The notes under the pieces: generated by a model
Databases searched by the model: none
Seen by the model: only the letters and a program-made list of their open reading frames with translations
What the model was told of the DNA's origin: nothing
Program-made: the position numbers and the translations under genes
Assembly: GCA_903884945.1 (NCBI GenBank)
Contig: CAISGR010000116.1
Coordinates: 1 to 34,870 of the forward strand
Source of the DNA: an uncultured bacterium
Lineage (GTDB): Bacteria; Pseudomonadota; Alphaproteobacteria; Sphingomonadales; Sphingomonadaceae
Direction: 5' to 3'
Length of the DNA stretch: 34,870 bases
Shown: in pieces, positions 23,794-31,944 of the stretch
Position numbering within the stretch: the first letter of the stretch is position 1
Layout: each line of letters begins with the position of its first letter

Positions 23794-24767
23794 AACCCGC
23801 ATTGCTGGCGACGACGGCGCTCGCCGTCGCCGCGCCCTCGTTTTCTCAGACGCTGCCGACCGCCACTGCGCCGGTGTCAGCGATGCCCACGGTACCGCCA
23901 GTTGCCGCGGGGAACGCGACGCCGCCGGTCGTCGCGGCGCCGGTTGCCGCTTCGCCAGCCGTCCCGCGCCCACCGGTACGCCATGCCTATCGGCCACCGT
24001 CCCCAGGCGAGCTTCGCGTGAGGGCCGCCAATCGTGCCGCGACGCTCGAACCCGCGACCGGCGGGTATCTCAACGCCGTGCAGATCTATCCGTATAGCGA
24101 CGGTACGATCTATCACGTGTTCACGGCACCGGGGCAGGTCACCGACATCGCCTTGCAGCCGGGCGAGACCCTCTGCGCGGTCGCGGCCGGCGATACCGTA
24201 CGCTGGGTGATCGGCGACACGAGCAGCGGCAGCGGGGACACGAAGCGCACGCATATCTTGGTGAAGCCCTTCACCAGCGGGCTGGCGACGAACGTAATCG
24301 TGACGACCGACAGGCGAACCTACCACTTGTCGCTGACCAGCACCGATCACACCGCGATGTCGGCGCTGTCCTGGATCTATCCCGCGGACCAGCTGATCGC
24401 GCTGAAGGCCGCCGCCGAGCAGGCACGCGCTGCCCAGCCGGTCGCGTCGGGCCTGTCGGTCGACCAGCTCCACTTCGGCTATACGATCACCGGCGACGAG
24501 CCCGCGTGGCGGCCGCTGCGCGCGTTCGACGACGGGCGCCAGACATTCATCGAGTTTCCGGCATCGCTAGGTGTCGGCGAGGCGCCGCCTTTGTTCCTGG
24601 TCGATGCCAAGGGGACAGCCAGCCTCGTCAACTATCGCGTCCAGGGCCGCTTTTATGTCGTCGATCGCGTGTTCGACACGGCCGAATTGCGGCTCGGCCT
24701 CAAGCATCAGGACGTGGTGCGGATCAGCCGGACCGGCGAGGCGGCGGGTGGACGGAGGGGATCGTGA
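23790..24767 (+). CDS. trbG: TrbG, VirB9-like outer-membrane complex protein
   Basis: The 325-aa protein has a signal peptide ending near 'APSFSQ', a Pro/Ala-rich linker with 'VPRPPVRHAYRPP', then the VirB9/CagX domain ('IYPYSDGTIYHVFTAPGQVTDIALQPGE', 'RTHILVKPFTSGLATNVIVTTDRRTYHLSL', 'PLRAFDDGRQTFIEFP', 'GRFYVVDRVFDTAELRLG'). It forms the periplasmic/outer-membrane ring with TrbI. Its stop overlaps the trbI GTG. Confidence 0.95.
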   Translation: MKPALLATTALAVAAPSFSQTLPTATAPVSAMPTVPPVAAGNATPPVVAAPVAASPAVPRPPVRHAYRPPSPGELRVRAANRAATLEPATGGYLNAVQIYPYSDGTIYHVFTAPGQVTDIALQPGETLCAVAAGDTVRWVIGDTSSGSGDTKRTHILVKPFTSGLATNVIVTTDRRTYHLSLTSTDHTAMSALSWIYPADQLIALKAAAEQARAAQPVASGLSVDQLHFGYTITGDEPAWRPLRAFDDGRQTFIEFPASLGVGEAPPLFLVDAKGTASLVNYRVQGRFYVVDRVFDTAELRLGLKHQDVVRISRTGEAAGGRRGS

Positions 24768-25966
24768 GCGAGACCATCGCAGCCCAACCTGCCAAGCTCG
24801 ATCCCGAGACGCTGGCAATCCGCAGCCGTCCGCCTCGCGCGATCCGGTTCAAGCGCGGTATCATCATCGCCATCGCGGCAATTGGCTCGGTAAGCATCAT
24901 CGCGGTGACGTGGATGGCGCTGAAGCCGCGCCTGCTCCACGGCGCGTCGACGCAGGAGGAGCTTTCACAGCCTAATTCGCGCCCGAGCAGCGACGCCCTC
25001 AACGGCGCTCCCGCTAACTATGGCGACGTGCCACGCCTCGGTCCGCCATTGCCGGGCGACCTGGGCAAGCCGATCCTCGAACGGCAGCAGCAATTGGCGA
25101 CGACGGTCGATCCCGCCAACCAGCAGCTCCAGCAGGCAGAAGCGGCGGAGCGTGAGCGGCGGCTTGCCGAACTGAAGGCCGCGCGCGAGTCGGGCGTGCT
25201 GGTGCAGGGCCGACAGGCGAATGGCGTGACCGAGGCTGCCGCCCTAAATGCGCCCGCAGCCTCCTCGACGACGGACAAAGCCAAGCTGGCGCTCGACCCT
25301 ACCAACGATCCCAATGCGCAGGGGCGCAAGGAAGCCTTCGTCGCCAGTCTCGACCGTCAGGGAGACGTGAATCCGTACGTGCTGACGCCGTTGCGGTCAC
25401 CCTACACGCTGTCTGCCGGAAGCGTGGTCTCGGCCAGCCTCATTACCGGGTTGCGTTCCGATCTCCCCGGTCTTGTCACTGCGCAGGTCACCGAGAACAC
25501 TTATGACAGCGCGACCGGCCGCATCCTCCTCATCCCGCAGGGCGCCCGGTTAATCGGCAGCTACGATAGCGTCGTCGCGTTCGGACAGAAGCGCGCGCTG
25601 ATCGTCTGGCAGCGCTTCATCATGCCCGACGGCAGCTCGCTGCGCATCGATAATGCGCCCGCGACCGATCCGTCAGGCTATGCAGGCCTCCAGGACAAGG
25701 TCGACTTCCACACCTGGCAGCTGCTCAAGGGGGTCGCGCTGTCGACGATGCTGGGAGTCAGTTCCGAGCTGGCGCTGTCGGGTCAGAGCGACCTCGTGCA
25801 GGCGCTGCGCATGTCCACACAGGACAACGTCGCGCGGGCCGGCGACCAGATCACCCAGCGCAATCTCGGCATCCAACCGACGATCACCATACGTCCGGGC
25901 GCTCCCGTCCGGTTGGTGGTGCACCAGGATCTGGTCTTCGCGCCGGTCGCGGCAAGGGAGAACTGA
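24764..25966 (+). CDS. trbI: TrbI, VirB10-like conjugation protein
   Basis: The 400-aa protein starts with GTG overlapping the trbG stop (GTGA). One membrane segment at about 28-48 is followed by a long Gln/Ala-rich region and the C-terminal VirB10 domain ('PYTLSAGSVVSASLITGLRSDLPGLVTAQVTENTYDSATGRILLIPQGARLIGSYDS', 'LVVHQDLVF'). It spans from the inner to the outer membrane and transmits the energy signal. Confidence 0.95.
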   Translation: MSETIAAQPAKLDPETLAIRSRPPRAIRFKRGIIIAIAAIGSVSIIAVTWMALKPRLLHGASTQEELSQPNSRPSSDALNGAPANYGDVPRLGPPLPGDLGKPILERQQQLATTVDPANQQLQQAEAAERERRLAELKAARESGVLVQGRQANGVTEAAALNAPAASSTTDKAKLALDPTNDPNAQGRKEAFVASLDRQGDVNPYVLTPLRSPYTLSAGSVVSASLITGLRSDLPGLVTAQVTENTYDSATGRILLIPQGARLIGSYDSVVAFGQKRALIVWQRFIMPDGSSLRIDNAPATDPSGYAGLQDKVDFHTWQLLKGVALSTMLGVSSELALSGQSDLVQALRMSTQDNVARAGDQITQRNLGIQPTITIRPGAPVRLVVHQDLVFAPVAAREN

Positions 25967-25967
25967 C

Positions 25968-26198
25968 ATGGCTGATCTGAAGCTCGCAAAGCTGCCGGAT
26001 CGCACACCGGTCAAACTCTCGATCACCATTACGCCGGACCTGCAGGCCGCGCTCGCTGACTATGCGTTACTCTATGCATCCATCTACGGTGTCGAGGAGC
26101 CGGTAGCCGAACTGGTGCCGGCGATGCTCGCGGCGTTCCTCGAAAGCGACCGCAACTTCGTACGCTCCCGCGAGGCCAACGCGAGGGCGCAGAAATGA
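25968..26198 (+). CDS. DUF2274 domain-containing protein
   Basis: This 76-aa protein reads 'LKLAKLPDRTPVKLSITITPDLQAALADYALLY', the DUF2274 pattern. It looks like a ribbon-helix-helix-type small protein. The family regularly ends trb operons after trbI and has no settled function. It overlaps the following HTH gene by 4 bp. Confidence 0.88.
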   Translation: MADLKLAKLPDRTPVKLSITITPDLQAALADYALLYASIYGVEEPVAELVPAMLAAFLESDRNFVRSREANARAQK

Positions 26199-26398
26199 TC
26201 GAGCGGGCATGGGAGCAGAGGATCGATCCCATCACGGTCCGTATCTCGACCGCGGTTCGAATTACCGGTCTTAGTCGCTCGCGCATCTATGAGCTGATCC
26301 AGAGCGGAGATCTGGAAACAGTAAAGGTCGGCCGCGCGACGCTCGTCCAGTTCCAGAGCCTCAAATCCCTTGTCAGCGGGCAGCTTGCGACTGAATAG
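26195..26398 (+). CDS. AlpA/excisionase-like helix-turn-helix protein (candidate recombination directionality factor)
   Basis: The 67-aa protein carries a MerR-like winged HTH: 'RISTAVRITGLSRSRIYELIQSGDLETVKVGRATLVQFQSLKSLV'. Such proteins act as excisionases or as small activators. ATGA overlap with the DUF2274 gene places it at the end of the trb transcript, and the integrase lies 550 bp further on. RdfS, the directionality factor of ICEMlSym(R7A), is of the same general type and is activated by FseA. A similar role here is inferred from size, fold and place. Confidence 0.75.
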   Translation: MIERAWEQRIDPITVRISTAVRITGLSRSRIYELIQSGDLETVKVGRATLVQFQSLKSLVSGQLATE

Positions 26399-26404
26399 TT
26401 TGGC

Positions 26405-26929
26405 ATGGTGGCGATTGCATGTCTCGGCTGGGGTTCTCTTATCTGGGATCCTGATGGCCTGCCCGTGGGCGAATGGCACAAGGATGGCCCCGAGCTACCG
26501 CTGGAGTTCGCCCGCCTTTCTAGTCGGGGGAGGGTCACGCTGGTGCTCATGCCCGATGGTCCTCGCGTTCCAGTCTTGTGGACGTTGCTTGATGTGGCAT
26601 CCCTGGAGGACGGAGAGGCGGCCCTGCGGAAACGGGAAGGGACGAAGCCGGACTGGATCGGGCGCTGGCCGTCGGTCCGTGACGATCGCTACGCGTGCGA
26701 TATAGGCAAATGGGCGACGGCCAAGCGGCTTGATGGCGTGGTGTGGACCGGGCTTCCGCCAAAGTGGGGTGACGAGAACGGTCGTATCCCTACGAAGGAC
26801 GAGGTCTTAGATTATCTTTCGGCGCTGCCGAGCGAGGCTGCGAGCGAGCCGCTCAAGTATATCCGTAATGCGCCACTTCAGATCCAGACACCGTACAGGG
26901 CAGCTCTGGCGAAGCTGGTGGGAGCCTGA
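26405..26929 (+). CDS. Unrecognised 174-aa protein beginning with a GWGSLIWD motif
   Basis: I do not recognise this gene with confidence. The N-terminus 'VAIACLGWGSLIWDPDGLPV' resembles the substrate loop of gamma-glutamylcyclotransferase/ChaC-fold proteins (typically YGSL.W.P). 'LPLEFARLSSRGRVTLVLMPDGPRV' continues with alternating strands as in that fold. The remainder ('DGVVWTGLPPKWGDENGRIPTKDEVLDYL') is conserved-looking but unassigned. It begins 6 nt after the HTH gene and ends in a strong hairpin. It has no signal peptide or membrane segment. It may be ICE cargo such as a defence or antidote protein, but nothing shows this directly. Confidence 0.7.
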   Translation: MVAIACLGWGSLIWDPDGLPVGEWHKDGPELPLEFARLSSRGRVTLVLMPDGPRVPVLWTLLDVASLEDGEAALRKREGTKPDWIGRWPSVRDDRYACDIGKWATAKRLDGVVWTGLPPKWGDENGRIPTKDEVLDYLSALPSEAASEPLKYIRNAPLQIQTPYRAALAKLVGA

Positions 26930-26939
26930 CGGCTCCCAC
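26918..26939. terminator. Hairpin between the trb-side transcript and the integrase gene
   Basis: GTGGGAGCC-tgac-GGCTCCCAC has a perfect 9-bp stem with the stop codon of the 174-aa gene in its loop. It lies between two converging genes. T-rich tracts are short on both sides, so termination may be bidirectional but only partly intrinsic. Confidence 0.7.
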
Positions 26940-26947
26940 TTGATATC

Positions 26948-28174
26948 TTATCCGGTGTGCCGCCGTCCGAAGTCCGGGCGGATCACCTTCCCACCGTCAC
27001 GAAGTTCGTCGAGATAATCCGACCAGCGCTGCATCATGGCAACCCTTTCGTCCCAGTACTCGCCGCGAGCATAGGCCCGGCGAACCTGATTGGTATCCAC
27101 ATGCGCGAGCTGGCGTTCGATCGCGTCGGGGTTCCATTCGCCCATCTCGTTGAGCAGCGTCGCGGCCATCGCCCGGAAGCCGTGCGCGGTCATCTGGTCC
27201 GTCGTGTAGCCGAGCTTGCGAAGGCCCTGATTGACAGCATTCTCCGACATCGCCTTGCGCGGCTTGCCGAGGCACGGGAACAGGTATTTCCACCAGTGCG
27301 TGTGCTCGTGAAGCTCCCTGAGCATCGCGATCACCTGCCGCGACAGTGGCACGCGGTGGGGGCGCCGCATCTTCATGCGCTCCGCCGGGATGAACCAGAT
27401 CGCCTCGTCGAAATCGATGTCGGTCCATTCGGCCTGCCGCAGCTCGCCTGGGCGAAGCAGGACGTGCGGGGAAAGACGCATAGCCATTACCGTTACCTTG
27501 TGCCCGGTGTAGCTGTCGATCGCTCGCAGTAGCGCACCAACCTCGGACGGCCGCGTGATGGCCGCGAAATGCTTGACCTTGGGTACGGCGATCGCGCCGC
27601 GAAGGTCGGCGGCGACATCCTTGTCGCACCGAACGGTCGCCACGCCATAGCGGAACACACGGCTCAGGACGCTGCGCATGCGCCGTGCGCTCTCGTAGGC
27701 GCCGGTCGCCTCGATCTTGCGCAGGACGGCGAGCACCTCATGCGGCGTGATCTGCGCGATCGGGATGGTGCCGATCAAGGGATAGGCTTTGGCGAGCAAC
27801 CAGCGGATCTTGTCGACGGTCACGGGCGCGAGACCGTCCCGTTCGCATTTGACGAGCCATTCCTTGGCGACCGCTTCGAAGGTGTTGGCAGCGGCGTATT
27901 TGGCGGCGATCCGCGCCCGCTTTTTCTCCAGCGCCGGATCGATCCCCTCGGCAATCTTCTTCTTGGCTTCGTCGCGCCGGGCACGCGCCTCTGCAAGGCT
28001 TATGGTTGGCCACCCACCGAGATGAAGCTTCTTCTGCTTGTCCAGGAAGCGGTAGTTGAAGCGCCACAGCTTCGAGCCGTTGGGCTGGATAACGAGATAG
28101 AGGCTTTGAGAATCGCTCAGGGTCCAAGCCTTCTCTCGCGGCTTGGCGGCATTGATCTGGATGTAGGTCAGCAT
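26948..28174 (-). CDS. int: P4-type tyrosine integrase
   Basis: The 408-aa protein starts with the ATG at 28174. The longer frame to 28243 adds a stretch unlike the family. The N-terminal DUF4102 arm-binding domain includes 'ADSQSLYLVIQP'-like sequence 'SDSQSLYLVIQPNGSKLWRF'. The core-binding domain is at about 95-190. Catalytic residues are Arg241 ('LLRPGELRQAEW'), His331 and Arg334 ('TAHGFRAMAATLL'), His358 ('QLAHVD') and Tyr368 ('RRAYARGEY'). It recombines the ICE with the tRNA-Leu 3' end, which lies 176 bp upstream of its start. Confidence 0.95.
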   Translation of the reverse strand: MLTYIQINAAKPREKAWTLSDSQSLYLVIQPNGSKLWRFNYRFLDKQKKLHLGGWPTISLAEARARRDEAKKKIAEGIDPALEKKRARIAAKYAAANTFEAVAKEWLVKCERDGLAPVTVDKIRWLLAKAYPLIGTIPIAQITPHEVLAVLRKIEATGAYESARRMRSVLSRVFRYGVATVRCDKDVAADLRGAIAVPKVKHFAAITRPSEVGALLRAIDSYTGHKVTVMAMRLSPHVLLRPGELRQAEWTDIDFDEAIWFIPAERMKMRRPHRVPLSRQVIAMLRELHEHTHWWKYLFPCLGKPRKAMSENAVNQGLRKLGYTTDQMTAHGFRAMAATLLNEMGEWNPDAIERQLAHVDTNQVRRAYARGEYWDERVAMMQRWSDYLDELRDGGKVIRPDFGRRHTG

Positions 28175-28350
28175 GGTCGTTTTCCCAGCAAGGCCGGGTC
28201 GATCCGAGGGCAACAAAAAGAGCAACAATTGTGGTCGCTGCACATGCCCTTAGCCGGATTTCGCCGGACGGTGTCTGGCGATTCTCGGTCTAAAAATGCT
28301 GGGAAACCAGCCGCTTACTGGACGCTGCTGGACGTATCCAGAGCCAGTAT

Positions 28351-28376
28351 TGGTGCCCAGAAGAGGACTCGAACCT
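28351..28376. other. ICE attachment site (one arm) in the tRNA-Leu 3' end
   Basis: P4-type integrases next to a tRNA recombine in its 3' end, so the crossover region should be in the T-arm/acceptor segment. Its exact limits need the partner copy at the other ICE end, which is outside the window. I saw no second copy within 1-28350. Confidence 0.6.
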
Positions 28377-28437
28377 CCACGGCCTTGCGACCGCCAGCAC
28401 CTGAAGCTGGTGCGTCTACCAATTCCGCCATCTGGGC
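28351..28437 (-). tRNA. tRNA-Leu (anticodon CAG)
   Basis: Read on the minus strand, acceptor arm GCCCAGA (28437-28431) pairs with TCTGGGC (28361-28355). D-loop 'TTGGTAGACG', anticodon stem CCAGC and loop TTCAGGT give anticodon CAG. A long class II variable arm and T-arm 'GGTTCGAGTCC' follow, then discriminator A and encoded CCA. The gene is intact, and its 3' end faces the integrase, which is the usual ICE insertion site. Confidence 0.96.
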
Positions 28438-28536
28438 ACGGGGTAGGGGGCGGGCCTTAGGGGACGCCTGTGCGCCTTGTCAACACGGGTGCCGCTGGGG
28501 CAAGGGGGCCGGGAAACGTTTTCGAGGCACGCAGGC

Positions 28537-29469
28537 ATGAAGAACAGGCTGGTTACGCTGATCGGTGGCGGCGGATTTCTGGGTCGCTATGTCGCGCAGG
28601 AATTGCTGGCGGCGGGCGCGCGGGTGCGAATCGCCCAGCGCGATCCGCGCGAGGCGCTGTTCCTGAAGCCGCTGGGCGGCCTCGGGCAGACCCAGTTCGT
28701 CGCCGTCGACGTGCGCAAGCCCGAAACGGTCGCGCGCGCGGTCGCCGGCGCCGATGCGGTCGTAAACCTGGTCGGCACGCTCAGTGGAGACTTCCATGGC
28801 CTACAGACCGTCGGCGCCCGCACGGTCGCGCAGGCCGCCGCTGCGGCCGGCGTGGGGTCGCTCGTCCATATCTCGGCCATCGGGGCCGATCCCGAAAGCC
28901 CGTCCGCCTATGCGCGTTCCAAGGGCGAAGGCGAGGCCGCGGTCCGCGCGGCCTTTCCCGGCGCCACGATCCTGCGGCCGTCGATCGTCTTCGGACGCGA
29001 GGACCAGTTCGTGAATCGATTCGCGGGCATGATCGCCAGCATGCCCGTGGTGCCGGTGCTGCGCGGCTCGACGAAATTCCAGCCGGTCTATGTGGTCGAC
29101 GTCGCGCAGGCTGTGGTCGCGGCGCTCGGCGGCGATTCGGCCAGGGGCAAGACGCTTGAGCTGGGCGGGCCGGACATCCTGTCGATGGGCGCGCTGATTC
29201 GCTGGATCGCGGGCGCGATCGGGCGCGATCCGGTGATCGTCGAGCTGCCCGACATGATCGGCGGGCTGATCGCGCTGGGCGGCTTCCTGCCGGGCGCGCC
29301 GATCACGCGGGATCAGTGGCGGATGCTGCAGCGGGACAATGTCGTTGCCGCCGGGGCGGAGGGCCTCGCTGCGGTCGGCGTGACGCCGACGCCACTCAAC
29401 GCGGTCGCGCCGGGCTGGCTGGTGCGCTTCCGGCACAATGGCCGGTTCGGCGCCCGGGCTGCCGCGTAA
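28537..29469 (+). CDS. NDUFA9-like NAD(P)-binding epimerase-fold protein (complex I-associated)
   Basis: The 310-aa protein has a Rossmann start 'VTLIGGGGFLGRYVAQELL' (Gly-rich loop at residues 9-14). It has 'AVVNLVGTL', 'GVGSLVHISAIGADPESPSAYARSKGEGEAAVRAAFPGATILRPSIVFG' and a C-terminal 'ITRDQWRMLQRDNV'. This is the bacterial NDUFA9-type atypical SDR family, in which the YxxxK motif appears as 'YARSK'. The protein may stabilise or bind NADPH near respiratory complex I. It is the first chromosomal gene beyond the tRNA and lies just upstream of uppP. Confidence 0.88.
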   Translation: MKNRLVTLIGGGGFLGRYVAQELLAAGARVRIAQRDPREALFLKPLGGLGQTQFVAVDVRKPETVARAVAGADAVVNLVGTLSGDFHGLQTVGARTVAQAAAAAGVGSLVHISAIGADPESPSAYARSKGEGEAAVRAAFPGATILRPSIVFGREDQFVNRFAGMIASMPVVPVLRGSTKFQPVYVVDVAQAVVAALGGDSARGKTLELGGPDILSMGALIRWIAGAIGRDPVIVELPDMIGGLIALGGFLPGAPITRDQWRMLQRDNVVAAGAEGLAAVGVTPTPLNAVAPGWLVRFRHNGRFGARAAA

Positions 29470-29530
29470 CCTCGCCAGAACCGACCCGGTAACCGTATCG
29501 CGGCGTGGGGCCGCATGAGGGGGAATACGC

Positions 29531-30340
29531 GTGGAAGACCTGATCACCATCATCCTGCTCGGCATCGTCGAGGGGGTGACCGAATTTCTCCCCGTTTCCT
29601 CGACCGGTCATCTCATCCTCGCCGGGGCGCTGCTCGGCTATGACGATTCGCGCTGGCAGTTGTTCAACATCGTCATTCAGCTCGGGGCGATCCTCGCCGT
29701 GGTCGTGCTCTATTGGCGCACCTTCTGGGCGGTGATGCTCGGGCTGGCGAAGCGCGATCCGATTTCGATCCGCTTCATGCGCAATATCCTGATCGCGTTC
29801 ATCCCCGCGGTGGTGATCGGCCTGGCGCTACGCAAGCAGATCGAGGCGCTGCTGCTGCAACCAATCGTCGTCGCGATCGCGCTGATCGTCGGCGGCGTCG
29901 CGATCCTCGTGATCGAACGGGTGGTGAAGCCCGGGGAGACCGTGGGCGTGGCCGAGGTTCCCGCGAGGACGGCGGTGGGCATCGGCTTCCTGCAATGCCT
30001 CGCCATGATCCCGGGCGTCAGCCGATCCGGTGCCACCATTCTCGGCGCCCTGTCGCTCGGCGTGGAGCGGCGCACGGCGGCCGAGTTCAGTTTCTTCCTC
30101 GCCATTCCGACCATGCTGGGGGCGAGCGTGCTCGAAATCGTCAAGCATCACGATACGTTGACGGCCGCCCGCGGCGTCGGGGTCGGCGGCATCGCGCTCG
30201 GGTTCGTCGTCGCCTTCGTGGTCGCCGTGCTGGTCGTCCGCTGGTTCGTCGGGATTGTCGGCCGGCGCGGGTTCGGGCCGTTCGCCTGGTACCGGATTGT
30301 GGTTGGCAGCGCGTCGCTGGCCTGGCTCCTGGCAAGATAG
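29531..30340 (+). CDS. uppP: Undecaprenyl-diphosphate phosphatase (UppP/BacA)
   Basis: The 269-aa membrane protein starts with GTG at 29531 after AGGGGGAA. The first signature is 'GIVEGVTEFLPVSSTGHLIL' (residues 12-31) and the second is 'MIPGVSRSGATILGALSLGVERRTAAEFSFFLAIPTML'. Both form the catalytic site with Glu, Ser and Arg. It recycles the lipid carrier of peptidoglycan synthesis by removing a phosphate at the inner membrane. Loss or overproduction affects bacitracin sensitivity in this family. Confidence 0.96.
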   Translation: MEDLITIILLGIVEGVTEFLPVSSTGHLILAGALLGYDDSRWQLFNIVIQLGAILAVVVLYWRTFWAVMLGLAKRDPISIRFMRNILIAFIPAVVIGLALRKQIEALLLQPIVVAIALIVGGVAILVIERVVKPGETVGVAEVPARTAVGIGFLQCLAMIPGVSRSGATILGALSLGVERRTAAEFSFFLAIPTMLGASVLEIVKHHDTLTAARGVGVGGIALGFVVAFVVAVLVVRWFVGIVGRRGFGPFAWYRIVVGSASLAWLLAR

Positions 30341-30501
30341 GGCCGAACCGGTCTCTTATATTGCTCGTACGGCAGGACGAAACGTGCTTGCTTTGCCGAT
30401 CAGTCGAATATAGGTAAGCAACACTGCCCTAATTACATGAATCCGCGTGACAGCAAGGCCGAAATCCGCTAGCGCACCCGTGAATTACGGGGCGCAGAGC
30501 A

Positions 30502-31944
30502 ATGGCCAACGATCTTTTGTTGCAGTTCGTCGATCGACCGCAATCCTATCCGGGCAAGCGCGCGGCGGCGCAGCGTGCCGAGGATTTCCGGGAAATCGCC
30601 GATCGCTACGCCGTGCCGGCTGCCGAGGCGCAGGCCGGCCGCTGCTCGCAATGCGGCGTACCCTATTGCTCGGTGCATTGCCCGCTGCACAACCATATCC
30701 CCGACTGGCTGAGACTCACCGCCGAGGGGCGGCTGCGCGAAGCCTATGAACTGAGCAACGCGACCTCGACCATGCCCGAGATCTGCGGCCGCATCTGCCC
30801 GCAGGACCGGCTGTGCGAAGGCAATTGCGTCATCGAATTCTCCGGGCATGGTGCAGTCACCATCGGCTCGGTCGAAAAGTTCATCACTGATACCGCCTGG
30901 GAAGAGGGCTGGGTCGAGCCGCTGGTGCCGGGCGCGCCGCGCGGCCAGTCGGTCGCGGTGATCGGGGCCGGTCCTGCCGGCCTGTCCGCAGCCGAATTTT
31001 GCCGCGTGCTCGGCTATGACGTCCATGTCTATGACCGGCACGATCGCGCCGGCGGGCTGCTGACCTACGGCATCCCGGGCTTCAAGTTGGAAAAGCAGAT
31101 CGTCACTCGCCGGATCGACCGGCTCAGGGCCGGCGGCATCGTCTTCCACCAGAGCTTCGAGGTCGGCCGCGACGCGACGCTGGACGAGCTGCGCCGGCGT
31201 CACGATGCGGTGCTGATCGCCACCGGTGTGTACAAGGCGCGCGCGATCAAGGCGCCGGGCGTCGGCAGCGGCGGGGTGGTCGAGGCGCTAGACTATCTCA
31301 CCGCTTCCAACCGCAAGGGCTTTGGCGATGCCGTGCCGGCGTTCGACGATGGTCGCCTCGATGCGGCGGGCAAGAATGTGGTGGTGATCGGCGGCGGCGA
31401 TACCGCGATGGATTGCGTTCGCACCGCGATTCGCCAGGGCGCGAAATCGGTGAAGTGCCTCTATCGCCGGGACCGGGCCAATATGCCGGGCTCGCAGCGC
31501 GAGGTCGCCAATGCCGAGGAAGAAGGCGTCGAGTTCGTCTGGCTTTCTGCGCCGCAGGCGTTCGATGCCGGCGAATCGGTCACCGGCGTCCATACGACGA
31601 GGATGCGGCTGGGTGCCCCCGATGCGAGCGGCCGCCGCGCGCCCGAAGCGGAACCGGACAGTGGGTTCTCCTTGCCCGCAGACCTCGTCATCAAGGCACT
31701 CGGCTTCGATGCCGAGGATCTGCCGGTCCTGTTCGGCGCGCCCGAACTGGGCGTGACGCGCTGGGGCACGCTGCTGGTCGACAACAAGACGCTGATGACC
31801 TCGCTCGACGGCGTGTTTGCGGCGGGCGACATCGTGCGCGGCGCGAGCCTCGTGGTCTGGGCGATCCGCGATGGGCGCGATGTCAGCACGGCGATGCACG
31901 CCTGGCTCAAGGCGAAGGCAGCGGCCGGGAGGCAGGCGGCGTGA
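30502..31944 (+). CDS. gltD: Glutamate synthase [NADPH] small chain (beta subunit)
   Basis: The 480-aa protein has iron-sulphur cysteines at 48, 51, 56 and 60 ('CSQCGVPYCSVHC') and a second group in 'ICGRICPQDRLCEGNC'. The FAD site is 'VAVIGAGPAGLSAAEF', the NADPH site is 'VVVIGGGDTAMDCVRTA', and 'GVFAAGDIVRGASLVVWAIRDGRD' is at the C-terminus. It passes electrons from NADPH to the large subunit, which makes glutamate from glutamine and 2-oxoglutarate. The stop overlaps the DUF2059 gene start. Confidence 0.96.
   Translation: MANDLLLQFVDRPQSYPGKRAAAQRAEDFREIADRYAVPAAEAQAGRCSQCGVPYCSVHCPLHNHIPDWLRLTAEGRLREAYELSNATSTMPEICGRICPQDRLCEGNCVIEFSGHGAVTIGSVEKFITDTAWEEGWVEPLVPGAPRGQSVAVIGAGPAGLSAAEFCRVLGYDVHVYDRHDRAGGLLTYGIPGFKLEKQIVTRRIDRLRAGGIVFHQSFEVGRDATLDELRRRHDAVLIATGVYKARAIKAPGVGSGGVVEALDYLTASNRKGFGDAVPAFDDGRLDAAGKNVVVIGGGDTAMDCVRTAIRQGAKSVKCLYRRDRANMPGSQREVANAEEEGVEFVWLSAPQAFDAGESVTGVHTTRMRLGAPDASGRRAPEAEPDSGFSLPADLVIKALGFDAEDLPVLFGAPELGVTRWGTLLVDNKTLMTSLDGVFAAGDIVRGASLVVWAIRDGRDVSTAMHAWLKAKAAAGRQAA

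Larger units (their letters stand above)
1..28361. mobile_element. Integrative and conjugative element (right portion), integrated at tRNA-Leu
   Basis: The segment holds a tyrosine integrase next to a tRNA 3' end, a complete-looking Trb-type mating-pair formation operon, a TraG coupling protein, LuxI/LuxR quorum-sensing genes, an ArdC-like antirestriction protein and a ParB-like protein. Together these define an ICE. The right border is the tRNA-Leu 3' end at 28351-28361 or slightly inside it. The left border, the relaxase and most other processing genes are not in the window, so the element continues beyond position 1. The fec/TonB/isopeptidase block at 7602-14035 is visibly less GC-rich than the tra/trb backbone, most clearly from about 9600 to 14030, and is probably cargo. 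Confidence 0.9.
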
